The notes: generated from the letters alone by a model not told the origin. A stretch of DNA of 64,000 nucleotides from Proteles cristata cristata (GCA_017311185.1 JAESUZ010000966.1:124001-188000); one strand, 5' to 3'. Positions 12,452 through 23,559 are shown, counted from the stretch's first letter. Numbers and translations: made by a program.

Positions 12452-12983
12452 ACCTATAGTACTCAAAACCATGTGATACTGGCATAAGGATAGATATATG
12501 GATCAATGAAATTGAATTGACAGCATGGAAACAAACCCTCATATCTGTGTTCAACTGATTTTCAACAGGTGTGCTGACAAAGAATAGTCTCTTCAACAAA
12601 TACCACTGCAGAAACTAGATGTGCACAGGCCAAAGAACGAAGTTCAGCCTTTGTCTTACACTGTATACAACAATTAACTCAAATGAATAAAAGACACCAA
12701 AATATAAGACCTAAAACCATAAAACTCTTAGAAGAAAACATACAAGCAAGTCTATGTGACCGTGGGTTGACAATGGTTTCTTAAATACAACAAAACCACA
12801 AAGGAAAAAACAGACTTCCCTAAAATTAAAACTTTTGTGCAAAGGACAATATCAAGAGAGTGAAAAAAAATAACAATCTCCAGAATGGGAGAAAAGATTT
12901 GGAAGCCATATGACTGACAACAGTTTAATATCCAGAATATATAAATAACCCTTAAAACTCAACAACGAAAAGACCCAGAAAAA

Positions 12984-13194
12984 TTTTTTTAATGTTTATT
13001 TATTTATTTTGAGAGAGAAAGGTTACAAGCAGGGGAGGGGCAGAGAGAGACAGAGAATCAATCCCAAACAGGCTCCACACTGTCAGTGCAGAGCCCTACA
13101 TGGGGCTCAATCCCACAAACTGTGAGATCATGACCCAAGCCAAAACCAAGAGCTACACACTTAACCAACTAAGCCATCCAGATGCCCCCCCCCC
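12984..13194 (-). mobile_element. SINEC (full)
   Basis: Splits ancient L1 ORF2. Ends in a run of ten C where the head's G run has lengthened. Confidence 0.9.
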
Positions 13195-13846
13195 AAAAAA
13201 AAATTCTTAATGGGCAAAGAACATTAATAAACATTTATCTAAAGAATAAATACATGACCAATAAACATATAAAAAGATGCTTAATATCATTAGTCAGTAG
13301 GGAAATGCAAATCAAAACCTTCCTATTAAAGTACCTCATATTTACTGGGATGGCTATAATTTTGAAGAAAAAGATGATCAATAAGCATCAGTGAAGATAC
13401 GGAGAAATTGATCTACATTGCTGGTGAGAATGTAAAATGGCATAGCCACTGTGGAAAGCAGGTTAATGCTTCATGTGCCTCAGCAATTCCCCTCGTAGGT
13501 ATGTAACCAAAAGATTTGAAAACACGGACTCAGATACTTTGTGCCAATGTTCACAGCATCATTATCACCAGTAGTCAGAAGAAGGAACAATTGGTGTGCC
13601 GTACAGTGTGAGGTATTGGAAGAGAGTGGGAAATGAGGATTTAAAGAGGTTTCACTCTGGATTATAATTTTCATCCCTTTTTGGTACCTCTTCAAAAAAC
13701 ATTATTAAAACCAATGCTGCCAAAGCTTTCCTTAAGGGGTGGATTTCTTAGGGGAGTAGGCATATTCAGATTATATTAAGCAATGCCTACAGAACTTAAC
13801 TCAGAACTTATAAAATGAATAAAATATGTTAAGAATGAATATACCA

Positions 13847-14033
13847 GGGGCATCTGGGTGGCTCAGTGGGTTGGGCAGTGGACTTCAGCTCAGGTCATGA
13901 CTTTGAACTTAGTGAGTTTGAGCCCCACATCTGGCTTAGTGTTTGCTGTGAGCACGAAGCCAGCATTGGATCTTCTGTCCCCCTCTCTGTCCCTCTTCCG
14001 CTTGTGCTCTCTCAAAAATAAACATTAAAAAAA
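13847..14033 (+). mobile_element. SINEC (full)
   Basis: TSD AAGAATGAATATACCA (13831-13846) against AAGAATGATTATACCA (14034-14049). Confidence 0.94.
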
Positions 14034-14161
14034 AAGAATGATTATACCAAATTTTATGAGAACAATATACAGTTAACACTCATGCCTGGGTATACTGAAT
14101 TACAAATACAAATGATCCTGACTGGAGTTGTGAACTCTTTCTCACATAGGAACAACCATGT

Positions 14162-14672
14162 TCCAGTTACCAGTTTGCTTTGTAACAAACTACTCTCAAA
14201 CTCAGTGACCTAAAACAATAACCATTTTATTTTATCTCACGACTATATGTTAGGAATTCTAGCAAATCTTGACAGGGTGGTTCTTCTACTCCATGTGACA
14301 TGAACTGGAGTCATTTGGTGGTATGCAACTGGTAGCTTTACTCACATGTCTGGTGCCCCGCCAAGGACAGTGGGAAGACTGGTCTCAGGGCGCTGCCCTG
14401 CTCTGTCTATGAAGTGTCAAGGCTACTCCACAGGGTCCCTCACCAGGATCCTGAGACCTGGTTTGTGGTGTCTCAGTGCTCCATGAAACCGAAGTGGAAA
14501 CTGCCAGGCCTCACTGGCTAGACCCAGAGCTGGCACAGCACCCCTTCCATCACACTTTACTACCCAAACAGGGACTATCAGGCCCAGATTCAAGTGTAGC
14601 AGAAATGGACACCATCACTTGCTGGAGAAAGGGCAAAAAATGTGAAGTCATCTTTAATCTTCCATAAACATG
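14162..14672 (-). mobile_element. MaLR LTR (MLT1-like), antisense
   Basis: 'TTGTAACAAACTACTCTCAA' near 14180 is the antisense of the MLT1 3' end. 'GGTTCTTCTACTCCATGTGA' near 14280 and 'GGCCCAGATTCAAG' near 14581 match an older MLT1 branch. Subfamily not assigned. Confidence 0.65.
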
Positions 14673-15646
14673 TAATCAAAATGGCTCAGGGGCAATCTAT
14701 TCCAATTGAGATCATCTCCTTTCCCACACTGTTTCTTCCACAATTTTGCCCCTGGGGTGATTCTGTTATACTTTGGTATCCATATTACTAATGGAAATGA
14801 AGTGCGTGGCCTAAAACTCAGGCCTTAAGATATTTTTTGAAATCTCTGATGAATAAAAGGAGTGGATAGAAGTTTCTGTCACTTCAAGGACTCCAAGAAG
14901 CAGTCTCTCTCTAGACAAAGTTTTCAGGTCAGCTTTTAAGACAGACTGTTCATTTTATTCTTGGGAAATGTGTAGTCACTATTAACTTGCATACAGAGAC
15001 TACAGAATAAAATGTGAACTGCACTGCTTAATACATTGTGTGTATGTTTAGTTGGACTGTGCAGAGTTAAAGAATATTTTAATATGAATTTATATTAGAT
15101 TGTCTCTGAAAATTATCTTTTGTTCAGAGGAATTTGAAGTAGGTACTTTTGTCCAAATATTTCTCCCAGGAAATCAGGATAACAGTCATGCCAAGAAGAG
15201 TATGTAGATCTGATCACTTCTTCACCTCACACTAGAAGAAAGGCTGTGAAAAGCAATATGCACATGTTAAGTGTTTTGAAATATAAATTGGTGGTGGTGG
15301 TTGAGCAAGGACTCTGATTCTGATGTTTTATGCAACCTAAGGGTAAGTAAAAAATGCTGCTACACTGTGTATGATAGAATTAGTATTATACCCGAATAGT
15401 CAATTATGATTATAGAAATGATCATGAACTTTGATTTTTTTATTAATTTTCTTTTATTCTTATTAAGAGTGTTTTGGGATGTGTGCAGCAGTATGTCTTT
15501 GGTGCCTAAGGAACTAAGTGTGATATATAGCTGGGAAGACAGCACATTCTCCTGAATTCCAAAAAAGCCCAGCATCTCTCTGACGCTCCAAGTAATGGAA
15601 CTTTTGGAAAACTGCACCCAATCCTGATAATCTGAAGGATAACCAG
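14673..15646. other. Unique DNA
   Basis: Between a MaLR LTR and a truncated SINE. No repeat or coding signal seen; an 85-residue minus-strand frame at 15360 looks random. Confidence 0.5.
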
Positions 15647-15854
15647 GATGCTAAACGTCTGACTCTTGATTTTGGCTCAGGTCATGATCTTGTGATTTCA
15701 TGAGTTTGAGCCCCACATCAGGCTCTGTGCTGGCAGCACAAAGTCGGCTTGGGATTCTCTCTCTCCCTCTCTCTCTGCCCCTCCCCCACTCTCACTGTCT
15801 CTGTCTCTCTCAAAATAAAGAAACCTAAATTTAAAAAATTAAAAAAAAAAAAAA
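15647..15854 (+). mobile_element. 5'-truncated SINEC
   Basis: Lacks the first ~40 bases of the head, yet AAGGATAACC precedes (from 15636) and follows it (from 15855), so truncation came with insertion. Confidence 0.88.
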
Positions 15855-16126
15855 AAGGATAACCCAATACAAGCTACAATGAGTTGCTACTAAATTGCTC
15901 CAAGGGCAGTGGCTATTGGCTAGAGGGAAGGGTGGAAAAGAAGAAAAATAGCACGGCAATTGCAATGTAGTAACTGTAAGGGGCAGATAGATTTTTTTAA
16001 CACATTCACTGCTGACTTTCAAGAACTGCCAGCTATGCAGAAGAGAAGGGTTACTAAGGTCAAGACAGGTCAATGAGAGTTCAAACTCTAATTTGAGTGT
16101 TAAATGTTCGTCTCAGAGAAGAGTCT

Positions 16127-16233
16127 CTTTTTTTTTTTTTCTTAAGTACACTCTACTCCCAACGCGGGGCTCGAACTCACAACCTCAAGATCAAAAGTTG
16201 TGTGCTCTATTGACTGAGCCAGCCAGGCACCTC
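16127..16233 (-). mobile_element. Short SINEC
   Basis: Short form, T-rich tail at left, ending 'AGCCAGCCAGGCACCTC'. Confidence 0.85.
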
Positions 16234-16345
16234 AGATTTCTTCAACAAGACTCAAAAGGTGTAAATTATAAAAGAAGATGGAAAAATATGAACACATGAA
16301 ATCAATAAATTCTGATGATCAAAGGTCACCATAAAACAAGCCACA

Positions 16346-16523
16346 GGGTCCCTGGGTGGCTCAGTTGGTTAAGCCACCAACTTTTGATACCAGCTCAGGT
16401 CTCATGGTGTTAAGATCAAGCCCTGCCTCAGGCTCTGCAATGACAGCATGGAACCTGCTTGGGATTCTCTCTGTCTCCCTCTCTCTCCACCCCTCCCCTG
16501 CTTGCTCGCTCGCTCGCAAGTGT

Positions 16524-16555
<32 letters not shown>

Positions 16556-16574
16556 GAAATAAATAAACTTAAAA
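16346..16574 (+). mobile_element. SINEC (full)
   Basis: Flanked by AAGCCACA (16338-16345) and AGAAGCCACA (ending 16583). Middle shows a (GCTC)n stretch at 16503-16517. Confidence 0.92.
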
Positions 16575-16664
16575 AGAAGCCACAAACTACTGGAAGACAT
16601 CTGTAACAAAGATAACCAACAAAGTAGTAGTACCAGATTATAACTCATAAAAATAAACAAGCAA

Positions 16665-16861
16665 CTTTCGCTTAGGTCATGATCTCGCGGTTCGTGGGTT
16701 CGAGCCCTGCATCGGGCTCTGTGCTGACTGCCAACTCGGAGCCTGGAGCCTGTTTCAGAGTCTGTCACTCCCTCTCTCTCTGACCCTCCCCTGCTCACGC
16801 TGTCTCTCTCTGTCTCCTAGAAATAAATAAAACATTTAAAAATTTTTTTAAAAAAATAAAT
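16665..16861 (+). mobile_element. 5'-truncated SINEC, low-divergence subgroup
   Basis: Starts inside the head at CTTTCGCTTAGG. Perfect AAATAAACAAGCAA at 16651-16664 and 16862-16875. A full-length insertion cannot have decayed to this, because the TSD directly abuts the truncation point. Confidence 0.94.
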
Positions 16862-18044
16862 AAATAAACAAGCAATATCCAACATAAAAAGGTAAAACTT
16901 GAATGGCCAATAAACATATGAAAAAGTGCTTGAACTCATTAGTAACCAAAGAATGGAAAAGTAAAATCACAATGAGCTAATACAATTTACTTACTAAAAT
17001 AAAGGAAAAATAAGAGTTTCATACGATCAAGTGTTAACAAGAAAGCAGTACAAGCAACTCTCCTACATGCTTGGAAAGACAAATATGTTAAATAATTTCA
17101 GAATTTAAAAAAAAATTCATTATCTGGAAAAGTAGAAGACATGCATACCCTACTATACAGCAATTCTATTCCTAGGTATCTGCCTGAGAGCTAGCTCTCA
17201 CTTATAACAATCTTCATAATAATGTTCTTAATGTTCATTGACAGGAAACTGGAAAGAGCGTTATACAGTCATCAGTCATATAATGGAATATTATATGAAT
17301 CAAGTATAGATACATGCAACATAGAATAATCTTAGACTATAATTTAAAGTATAAAAAGAACATGTCCCAGAAAAATACATACAGCCTGATACAATATTTA
17401 TGAAACTCAAAACTTAGCAAAAAACAAGCAATAAGTTGTTTAGGGATACCTATATGGATGGTAAAGCTCGAAAGAAATTCAAGGGGAATACTAAATGTAG
17501 ACTTCAGGACACTAGTGCCTTCCTAGACACGACAGTCATAAGGTATCAGGGAAGAACACATGGGAATTTCAACAGTATCTGCAACTCGCTAGTTCTGTGG
17601 TAAGGTGGAACTTTAGAGTTGTTTTATTATGATGATTAGTAATTTCCACATATCTTTACATATATTCTTTTGTGTGAATCATATACTTCATAGAAAAAGA
17701 ATGGAAAAGAAGTTCATGTGATCACATTTTGCCACAGGCTTGCGACAAAGCCTAACCATAAACCCTAGGTAGAGGAAACTTGAAGAAAAGACTATTTAGA
17801 AGCCCTATTATTTTTTTCCTTAAATAGTTTATTGTCAAGTTGGATTCCATATAACACCCAGTGCTCATCCAAACAAGTGCCCTCTTCGATGCCTATCACC
17901 CCCCTTTCCCTCTCCCGTACCCCCATCAGTCCTCAGTTTGTACTCACCATTCAAGAGTCTCTCACGGTTTGCCTCCCTCCCTCTCCCCAACTATTTTTCC
18001 CCTTGCCCTCCTCTATGGTCCTCCGTTAAGCTTCTCCTAATCCT

Positions 18045-18260
18045 TTAATGTTTTTTTATTTATTTCTGAGAGAGAGAGAGACACACACAGCATGAACAAG
18101 GGCAGGTCCGAGAGACAGGGAGATACAGAATATGAAACGGGCTCCAGGCTCTGAGCTAGAGGTCAGCACAGAGCCCAATGCGGGGCTCGAACTCACAAAG
18201 TGTGAGATCATGACTTGAGCCAAAGTCGGACACTTAACCAACTGAGCCACCCAGGCACCT
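18045..18260 (-). mobile_element. SINEC in L1 3' UTR
   Basis: Flanked by CTTCTCCTAATCCT (18031-18044) and CTCTCCTAATACTCCT; splits the antisense L1. Confidence 0.93.
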
Positions 18261-18929
18261 CTCTCCTAATACTCCTATAAGTGGAAGCATATGGTATCTG
18301 TCTTTTTCTGCCTTAGTTCACTCAGCATAACACCCTCAGGTTCCATTCATGTAGCTACATATGGCCACATTTCATTCTTTCTCATCACCATGTAGTATTC
18401 CATTGTATAGATCAATCACATCTTCTTGATCCATTTGTCAGTTGATGGGCACTTAGGCTCTTTCCATGTTTTGGCTATTGTTGAGAGTGCTGCTATGAAC
18501 ACTGGGGTTCATGTGCCCCTATGCATCAGCACTCCTGTATCCCTTGGGTAAATTCCTAGCAGTGCTGTTGCTGGGTCCTAGGGGAGTTCTACTGTTAATT
18601 TTTTGAGGAACCTCCACACTGTTTTCCAGAGGGGCTGCACCAGTTTGCATTCCCACCAACAGTGTAGGAGGGTGCCCGTTTCTCCACATCCTCACCAGCA
18701 TCTCGAGTTCTCTGATTTGCTCATTTTAGCCACTCTGACTGGTGTGAGGTGGTATCTCAGAGTGGTTTTGATTTGTATTTCCCTGATGAGGAGGGACGCT
18801 GAGCATGGTTTCATGTGTCTGTTAGCCATCTGGATGTCCTCTTTAGAGAAGTGTCTGTTCATATCTTCTGCCCGTTTCTTCACTGGATTGTTTGTTTTTT
18901 GGGTGTGGAGTTTGGTGAGTTTCTTAAAG

Positions 18930-19139
18930 CTTTTTTTTTTATAGTTTTATTCATTTTTGAGACAGAGACAGAGCATGAGCAAGGGAGGGGCAGAGAGAGA
19001 GTGAACACAGAATCTGAAGCAGGCTCCAGGCTCTGAGCTGTCAGCACAGAGCCTGAGGCGGGACTCGAACCCACAAACCGTGAGATCATGACCTGAGCCA
19101 AAGTCGGACGCTTAACCGACTGAGCCACCCAGGCGCCTC
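18930..19139 (-). mobile_element. SINEC in L1 ORF2, with extra 5' bases
   Basis: GAGTTTGGTGAGTTTCTTA precedes (18908-18926) and follows (from 19167) the element, but about 27 extra bases (T run plus AAAAAGCTTTTTTT) lie between the SINE head and the right copy. Confidence 0.92.
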
Positions 19140-19627
19140 CCTTTTTTTTTTAAAAAGCTTTTTTTGAGTTTGGTGAGTTTCTTATAGATGTTGGATACTA
19201 GCCCTTTAGCTGATATGTCATTTGCAACTATCTTTTCCCATTCCATCAGTTGCCTGTTAGTTTTCTGGATTGTTTCCTTTGCCACGCAGAAGCTTTTCAT
19301 CTTGATGAGGTCCCAAGAGTTCATTTTTGCTCTTGATTCTCTTGCCTTTGGGGATGTGTCAAGTAAGAAATGGCTGAGATTGAGGTCAAGGAGGTTGTTT
19401 CCTGCTTTCTCCTCTAGGGTTTTGATGGTTTCCTGTCTCACGTTCAGGTCCTTTATCCATTTTGAGTTTATTTTTCTGTATGGTGTGAGAAAATGATCTA
19501 GTTTCATTCTTCTGCATGTTGCTCTCCAGTTTTCCCAGCACCATCTGTTAAAGAGGTTGTCTTTTTTCCATTGGATACTCTTTCCTGCTTTGTCAAAGAT
19601 AAGTTGTCTGTACACTTTTCGGTCCAA
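19112..19627 (-). pseudogene. L1 ORF2 C-terminal fragment reading into a SINE
   Basis: A 171-residue frame continues ORF2 after the frameshift at about 19640. It covers the region after the RT domain, with W-rich motifs such as [13 protein letters not shown] near residue 27. Its last dozen residues are translated from the SINE head at 19112-19139, so its stop is not native. Homologous to the sense copy at 32450-32890. Confidence 0.85.
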
Positions 19628-19643
19628 TTCTGAGTTCTCTATT

Positions 19644-20558
19644 CTATTCCATTGGTCTAGGTGTCTTTTTGTGCCAATACCATGCTGTCTTGATGATGAC
19701 AGCTTTGTAGTAGAGGCTAAAGTCTGGGATGGTGTTGCCTCCCGTTTTGGTTTTCTTCTTCAATATTACTTTGGCTATTCGGCGTCTATTGTGGTTCCAT
19801 ACAAATTTCAGGATAGTTTGTTCTAGTTTTGAGTAGAATGCTGGTGCAATTTTGATTGGGATTGCATTGAGGGTGTAGATTGCTTTGGGTAGTAATGACA
19901 TTTTAACTATGTTTATTCTTCCAATTCTTGAGCATGGAATGTTTTCCCATTTTTTTGTGTCTTCTTCAATTTCCTTCATGTGTTTTCTATAGTTTTCATC
20001 ATATAGATCTCTTATATCTTTGGTTAGGTTTATTCCTAGGTATTTTATGGTTTTTTGTGCAATTGTGAACGGGATCAGTGTCTTGATTTCCCTTTCTGTT
20101 GCTTCATTATTGGTGTATAAAAATGCAACTGACTTCTGCACATTGATTTTGTATCCTGCAACTTTGCTGAATTCATGGATCAGTTGTAGGCTTCTGGTGG
20201 AGTCTGTCGAGTTTTCTATGTACAGTATCATGTCGTCTGCAAAAAGTGAGAGTTTGACTTCTTCTTTGCCAATTCTGATACCTTTGATTTCCTTTTGTTG
20301 TCTGATAGCTGATGCTAGGACTTCCAGCACTATGTTAAACAATAGTGGTGAGAGTGAACATCCCTGTCGTGTTCCTGATCTCAGGGGGAAAGCTCTCAGT
20401 TTTTCCCCGTTGAGGATGATGTTAGCTGAGGGCTTCTCATAGATGGCTTTTATGATGTTTAAGTAGGTTCCTTCCATCCCAACTTTCTCGAGGGTCTTTA
20501 TTAAGAAGGGATGCTGTATTTTGTCAAATGCTTTTTCTGCATCTATTGACAGGATCAT
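19644..20558 (-). pseudogene. L1 ORF2 reverse-transcriptase fragment
   Basis: An open frame of 304 residues within the antisense L1. It holds the reverse-transcriptase palm: SIDAEKAFD near residue 4, an RQGCSLSP block near residue 65, and the catalytic FADD at residues 106-109 (20232-20243). The first Met is only the first in-frame ATG after the SINE at 20562; the true ORF2 start is absent. Frame is lost at 19644 and homology continues in another frame from 19627. Catalytic aspartates are visible, but without endonuclease and ORF1 the fragment cannot retrotranspose. Confidence 0.9.
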
Positions 20559-20561
20559 ATG

Positions 20562-20779
20562 TTTGTTTTTTTTTTAATGTTTTATTTATCTCTAGGAGAG
20601 AGAGAGACAGCGTGAACAGAGGAGGGTCAGAGAGAGAGGGAGTCACAGACTGAAACAGGCTCCAGGCTCTGAGCTGGCAGTCAGCACAGAGCCCGACGCG
20701 GGGCTCGAAACCACGAACCGCGAGATCATGACCCAAGCGAAAGTCGGACGCTTAACCCACTAAGCCACCCAGGCGCTCC
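20562..20779 (-). mobile_element. SINEC, low-divergence subgroup
   Basis: AGGATCATATG at 20551-20561 and 20780-20790. Splits the RT-encoding part of the antisense L1. Confidence 0.95.
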
Positions 20780-21054
20780 AGGATCATATGGTTTTTAATT
20801 TTTCTTTTGTTAATGTGATGTATCACATTGATTGATTTGTGAATATTGAACCAGCCCTGGAACCCAGGAATGAATCCCACTTGATCATGGAGGATAATTC
20901 TTTTTATGTGCTATTGAATTCAATTTGCAGTTATCTTGTTGAGGATTTATGCATCCGTATTCAACAAGGATATTGGCCTGTAGTTCTGTTTATTTGCTGG
21001 GTCTCTGTCTGGATTGGGAATCAAAGTGATGCTGGGTAGAAACCCTATTATTTT

Positions 21055-22081
21055 AAAGAAGAAAAGCATGCTCACTTTCAGCTACACAGCACATCGTCCT
21101 GGAACAAAGCCTACAGGCTGGCTCCCACAAGGCCTCATAGGAGGGTGCTGACTGCGTGGGCGATTTAACCATAGTCCCCAGTTTGGCCCTCTGCCTCACA
21201 ACCTCTCAAGTTAGATATTGTGTCACCAAGAGCAAATTGATCTCTCGGCAATGCATTTGTGCTAAGTAAGTTTCCCACACTAAGACAGACATCAAAATGC
21301 CTATTCATTTCTTGACGTAGCAAAATAGGATCTTCACATGGAGTGGAGTAACCAAGTCAGCATGACGAGTGTTTTCTCCCTGGAGACACACCACATGGAA
21401 GGGCAAATCGTAATAAAAAGTTTTTTCTTTTTTAACTTTACACTGACAATTAACTGTTACAGGTACCAGATTATGCATGCTTTATAAGAATAGTGAATTT
21501 TTCTTCCTGTAGTTACGGTGCACAGAAAGCCACATCATACTCAGAATGTTATCTGATGAGCTTGAAATTATAAAAAAGGTTAATAATCAAATTGATCAAA
21601 TGCTTGAAATTGTCGGGATAGTTTGATGTATCCATCTCATCCAAATGATCTCAACAGGTCAAGGTACGGGAAGTGAATTGGCTCAGGCTTGAGCAGGCTT
21701 GGGTGGACACAGCTAACAGGTGCCTAAGTCCCCTTTTTCTATGCTTACTGCATTGACTACATCCTCCTCTTAATTGATATGGTCTTTATTTAGATCTAAT
21801 ACAACATTATCACCAATTCTGGTCTTGAAGCCATCTTCTCTCAGGTGGTTATATAGATGAACCTGGACTTACATGTTGATTTCAGAGGGCGAACTGTTCC
21901 CCTCATTTTTCCATATTCTTGGAACTATCTCAATAAAGCTTCTCCCAAGTACTTATACTTCCAATTTCCTAATGAATTTAAAATACCTTCAGTAAAATAT
22001 ATAAATATCCACCAAATAGTTCAATAAAGACTAAACAAATTAATGAGAGAGTTATAGGTTATACCAGAAACTAAAAATGAG
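21055..22081. other. Unique DNA
   Basis: About 1 kb with no recognised repeat beyond the right TSD of the L1. No splice-flanked open frame stands out. Confidence 0.55.
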
Positions 22082-22262
22082 AGGCACCTGGGTGGTTCAG
22101 TCAGTTGCACGTCCGACTTCAGCTCAGGTCATGATCTCAAGGTTCGTAGTCTGAGTGCTGGATTGGTCTCACAGAGGCTACTTTGGATCCTCTCTGTCCC
22201 CCTCTGTCTCTGTCACTCCCTCACTCATGCTCTCTCAAAAATAAGGAAACATTTAAAAAAAT
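22082..22262 (+). mobile_element. SINEC (shortened middle)
   Basis: CTAAAAATGAG flanks both ends (from 22071 and 22266). Confidence 0.9.
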
Positions 22263-22289
22263 ACCTAAAAATGAGATATTACTGCAATT

Positions 22290-22303
22290 GGGGGGGGGGG
22301 GGG
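22290..22303. repeat. G14 run
   Basis: Fourteen G between unique DNA and the 3' end of an antisense SINE. Confidence 0.97.
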
Positions 22304-22517
22304 TTCAATGTTTTATTTAGAGAAAGAGAGAGCACACAGGAGCAGGGGAGGAGGCAGTGGGAGAGAGACAGACAGAGAGAGGTAGGGAGGGAATCTTTAG
22401 CAGACTCCACACTCAGCGTGGAGCCCACAGTGGGGCTCAATCCCACAACCCTGGGATCATAACTTGAGCTGAAATCAAGAATTGAACGCTCAGTTGACTG
22501 AGCCACCCAAGTGCCCC
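22304..22517 (-). mobile_element. SINEC with a G run at its 3' end
   Basis: Complete antisense copy; where a T-rich tail is expected there is G14 (22290-22303). Confidence 0.9.
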
Positions 22518-22824
22518 TGCGACTGAGTTTTTAATATATAGCAAATTTATCCTGTCAGCCAAGTCAGAAAAGAAAGGTAACAAGTTGCACCTCCCAAAAC
22601 AAGGATATAAAAATTCTTTGAGAAGAATTTTTCTAGTACTTGAGTTGGCTCTTTGCTCCTTTGTAGATAGGATTACTGTTCTTCTTAGAAAAGAGGACAC
22701 CACTGACCCAAGATTAATAGATTGAATTATTTTGCTGCTTCATCAGAGCCAGCCATTTTGCTTTAATTGACCCTCAAAAATAATCATTTGTGACCAAGGC
22801 TGCAAGAACCATCTAAATCTTCCT

Positions 22825-23037
22825 GGGGTGCCTGGGTGGCTCAGTCAGTTGAGCACCCAACTTCAGCTCAGGTCATGATCTCATAGTTCATACGTTTGAG
22901 CCCACATTGGGCTTGGCGCTCAAAGTGCAGAGCCTGCTTCAGATTCTCTGTCTCTCCTCTTTCTCACTGCTTGAGCCCTCATGTGCTCGCTCGCTCGCTC
23001 TCTCACTCACTCTCTCTCTCAAAACTAAATAAACATT
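22825..23037 (+). mobile_element. SINEC (full)
   Basis: GGGGTGCC head at 22825; (GCTC)n in the CT part; tail directly abuts the next SINE. Confidence 0.92.
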
Positions 23038-23250
23038 GGGGCGCCTGGGTGGCTCAGTCGGTTAAGCTCAAGTCATGATCTCACGGCTCGTGAGTTTGAG
23101 CCCCCACGTCAGGGGGCTCAGAGCCTGGAGCCTGCTTCAGATTCTGCCTCTCAGTCTCTCTCTACCCTCCCCTGCTCGTTCTCTCGTTCTTTCTCTTTCT
23201 CTCTCTCTCAAAAATAAATAAACAGTAAATACACATTTAAAAAAATGTTT
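23038..23250 (+). mobile_element. SINEC in the tail of another SINE
   Basis: GGGGCGCC head follows AAACATT of the upstream copy with no gap; a tandem pair made by insertion into an A-rich tail. Confidence 0.92.
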
Positions 23251-23559
23251 TAACTTCAAAAGACAAGTTAACTGTCCCTCACAAGGACAAAACTTTGGCC
23301 ATGGTTTCCTTAACCCCAGGCTGAGCAAACCACTGACCGGGCTGAATCTTGGGTGTATAGAGCACACAAGCAGACAACATAATTCTTAGGAGACCACAAA
23401 TAGCAAAAAGTAAGGAAAGCTCAGAAGTAAATGTAAGGGTCAATGGACAGTTAAATACCATCGCCACAGCCTTATTCACATAACTAATGTGCCTGAGGAA
23501 ACAACACACCCAGACTTCTTCCAGGGATAATTTTCCAAAGACGCAAGCGCATTTTAATA
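23251..23559. other. Unclassified DNA
   Basis: Lies between a SINE pair and an unnamed old repeat; may be part of the same repeat. Confidence 0.4.

Larger units (their letters stand above)
5625..13615 (+). mobile_element. Ancient L1 (L1M-type), 5' UTR to ORF2, split by about 15 SINEs
   Basis: An old LINE-1 lies in sense order. L1M-like 5' UTR is at about 5630-6800 (a 'CCCATCCCTCTAC...ACACCTAAAAAGCTG' stretch; 'GAGGAAGCCCAGA' near 6758). ORF1-like sequence is at about 7140-8170 ('TCAAAAGACAAAGAGAAAAT' at 8040). Endonuclease and reverse-transcriptase regions of ORF2 are at about 9920-12270, and the ORF2 3' part at about 12450-13610 ('GGGAAATGCAAATCAAAACC' near 13301). All frames are broken. 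SINEs in both orientations account for roughly 3 kb of the span. There is no 3' UTR or poly(A) at 13615, so the 3' end is lost. Assignment to one insertion rests on continuous order and orientation; two adjoining copies are possible. Subfamily is not resolved. Confidence 0.75.
16235..17797 (+). mobile_element. Ancient L1 ORF2 3' part and 3' UTR
   Basis: Old L1 in sense order: ORF2 C-terminal DNA ('GGCCAATAAACATATGAAAA' near 16904, 'ATACAGCAATTCTATTCCTA' near 17156, 'TATAATGGAATATTATATGAATCA' region near 17279) grades into 3' UTR. SINEs at 16346 and 16665 interrupt it, and the young antisense L1 ends it. Frames are destroyed. Confidence 0.72.
17815..21037 (-). mobile_element. 5'-truncated young carnivore L1, antisense, with three SINEs inside
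   Basis: The 3' UTR lies at the left (17815-18500, starting with an antisense 'TAGTTTATTGTCAAGTTGG'); ORF2 runs leftward from 21037. Flanks are AGAAGCCCTATTATTTT (17798-17814) and AGAAACCCTATTATTTT (21038-21054), a 17-bp target-site duplication with one mismatch. This fixes both ends and shows 5' truncation inside ORF2. SINEs at 18045, 18930 and 20562, all antisense, entered later. Removing them leaves about 2.6 kb of L1. It is not mobile: ORF1, the promoter and the endonuclease domain are missing. Confidence 0.93.

Noticed and set aside
16361..16798. 145-residue open frame on the minus strand, and many 60-110-residue frames beginning MAQSVKxPT or similar
   Set aside because: All are translations of SINE heads and CT-rich middles (S/L/P-rich tails). 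The recurrence reflects the repeat, not a gene family.
18603..18944. Plus-strand frames of 113 and 140 residues at 18603-20442
   Set aside because: They are antisense shadows of L1 ORF2 on the minus strand.
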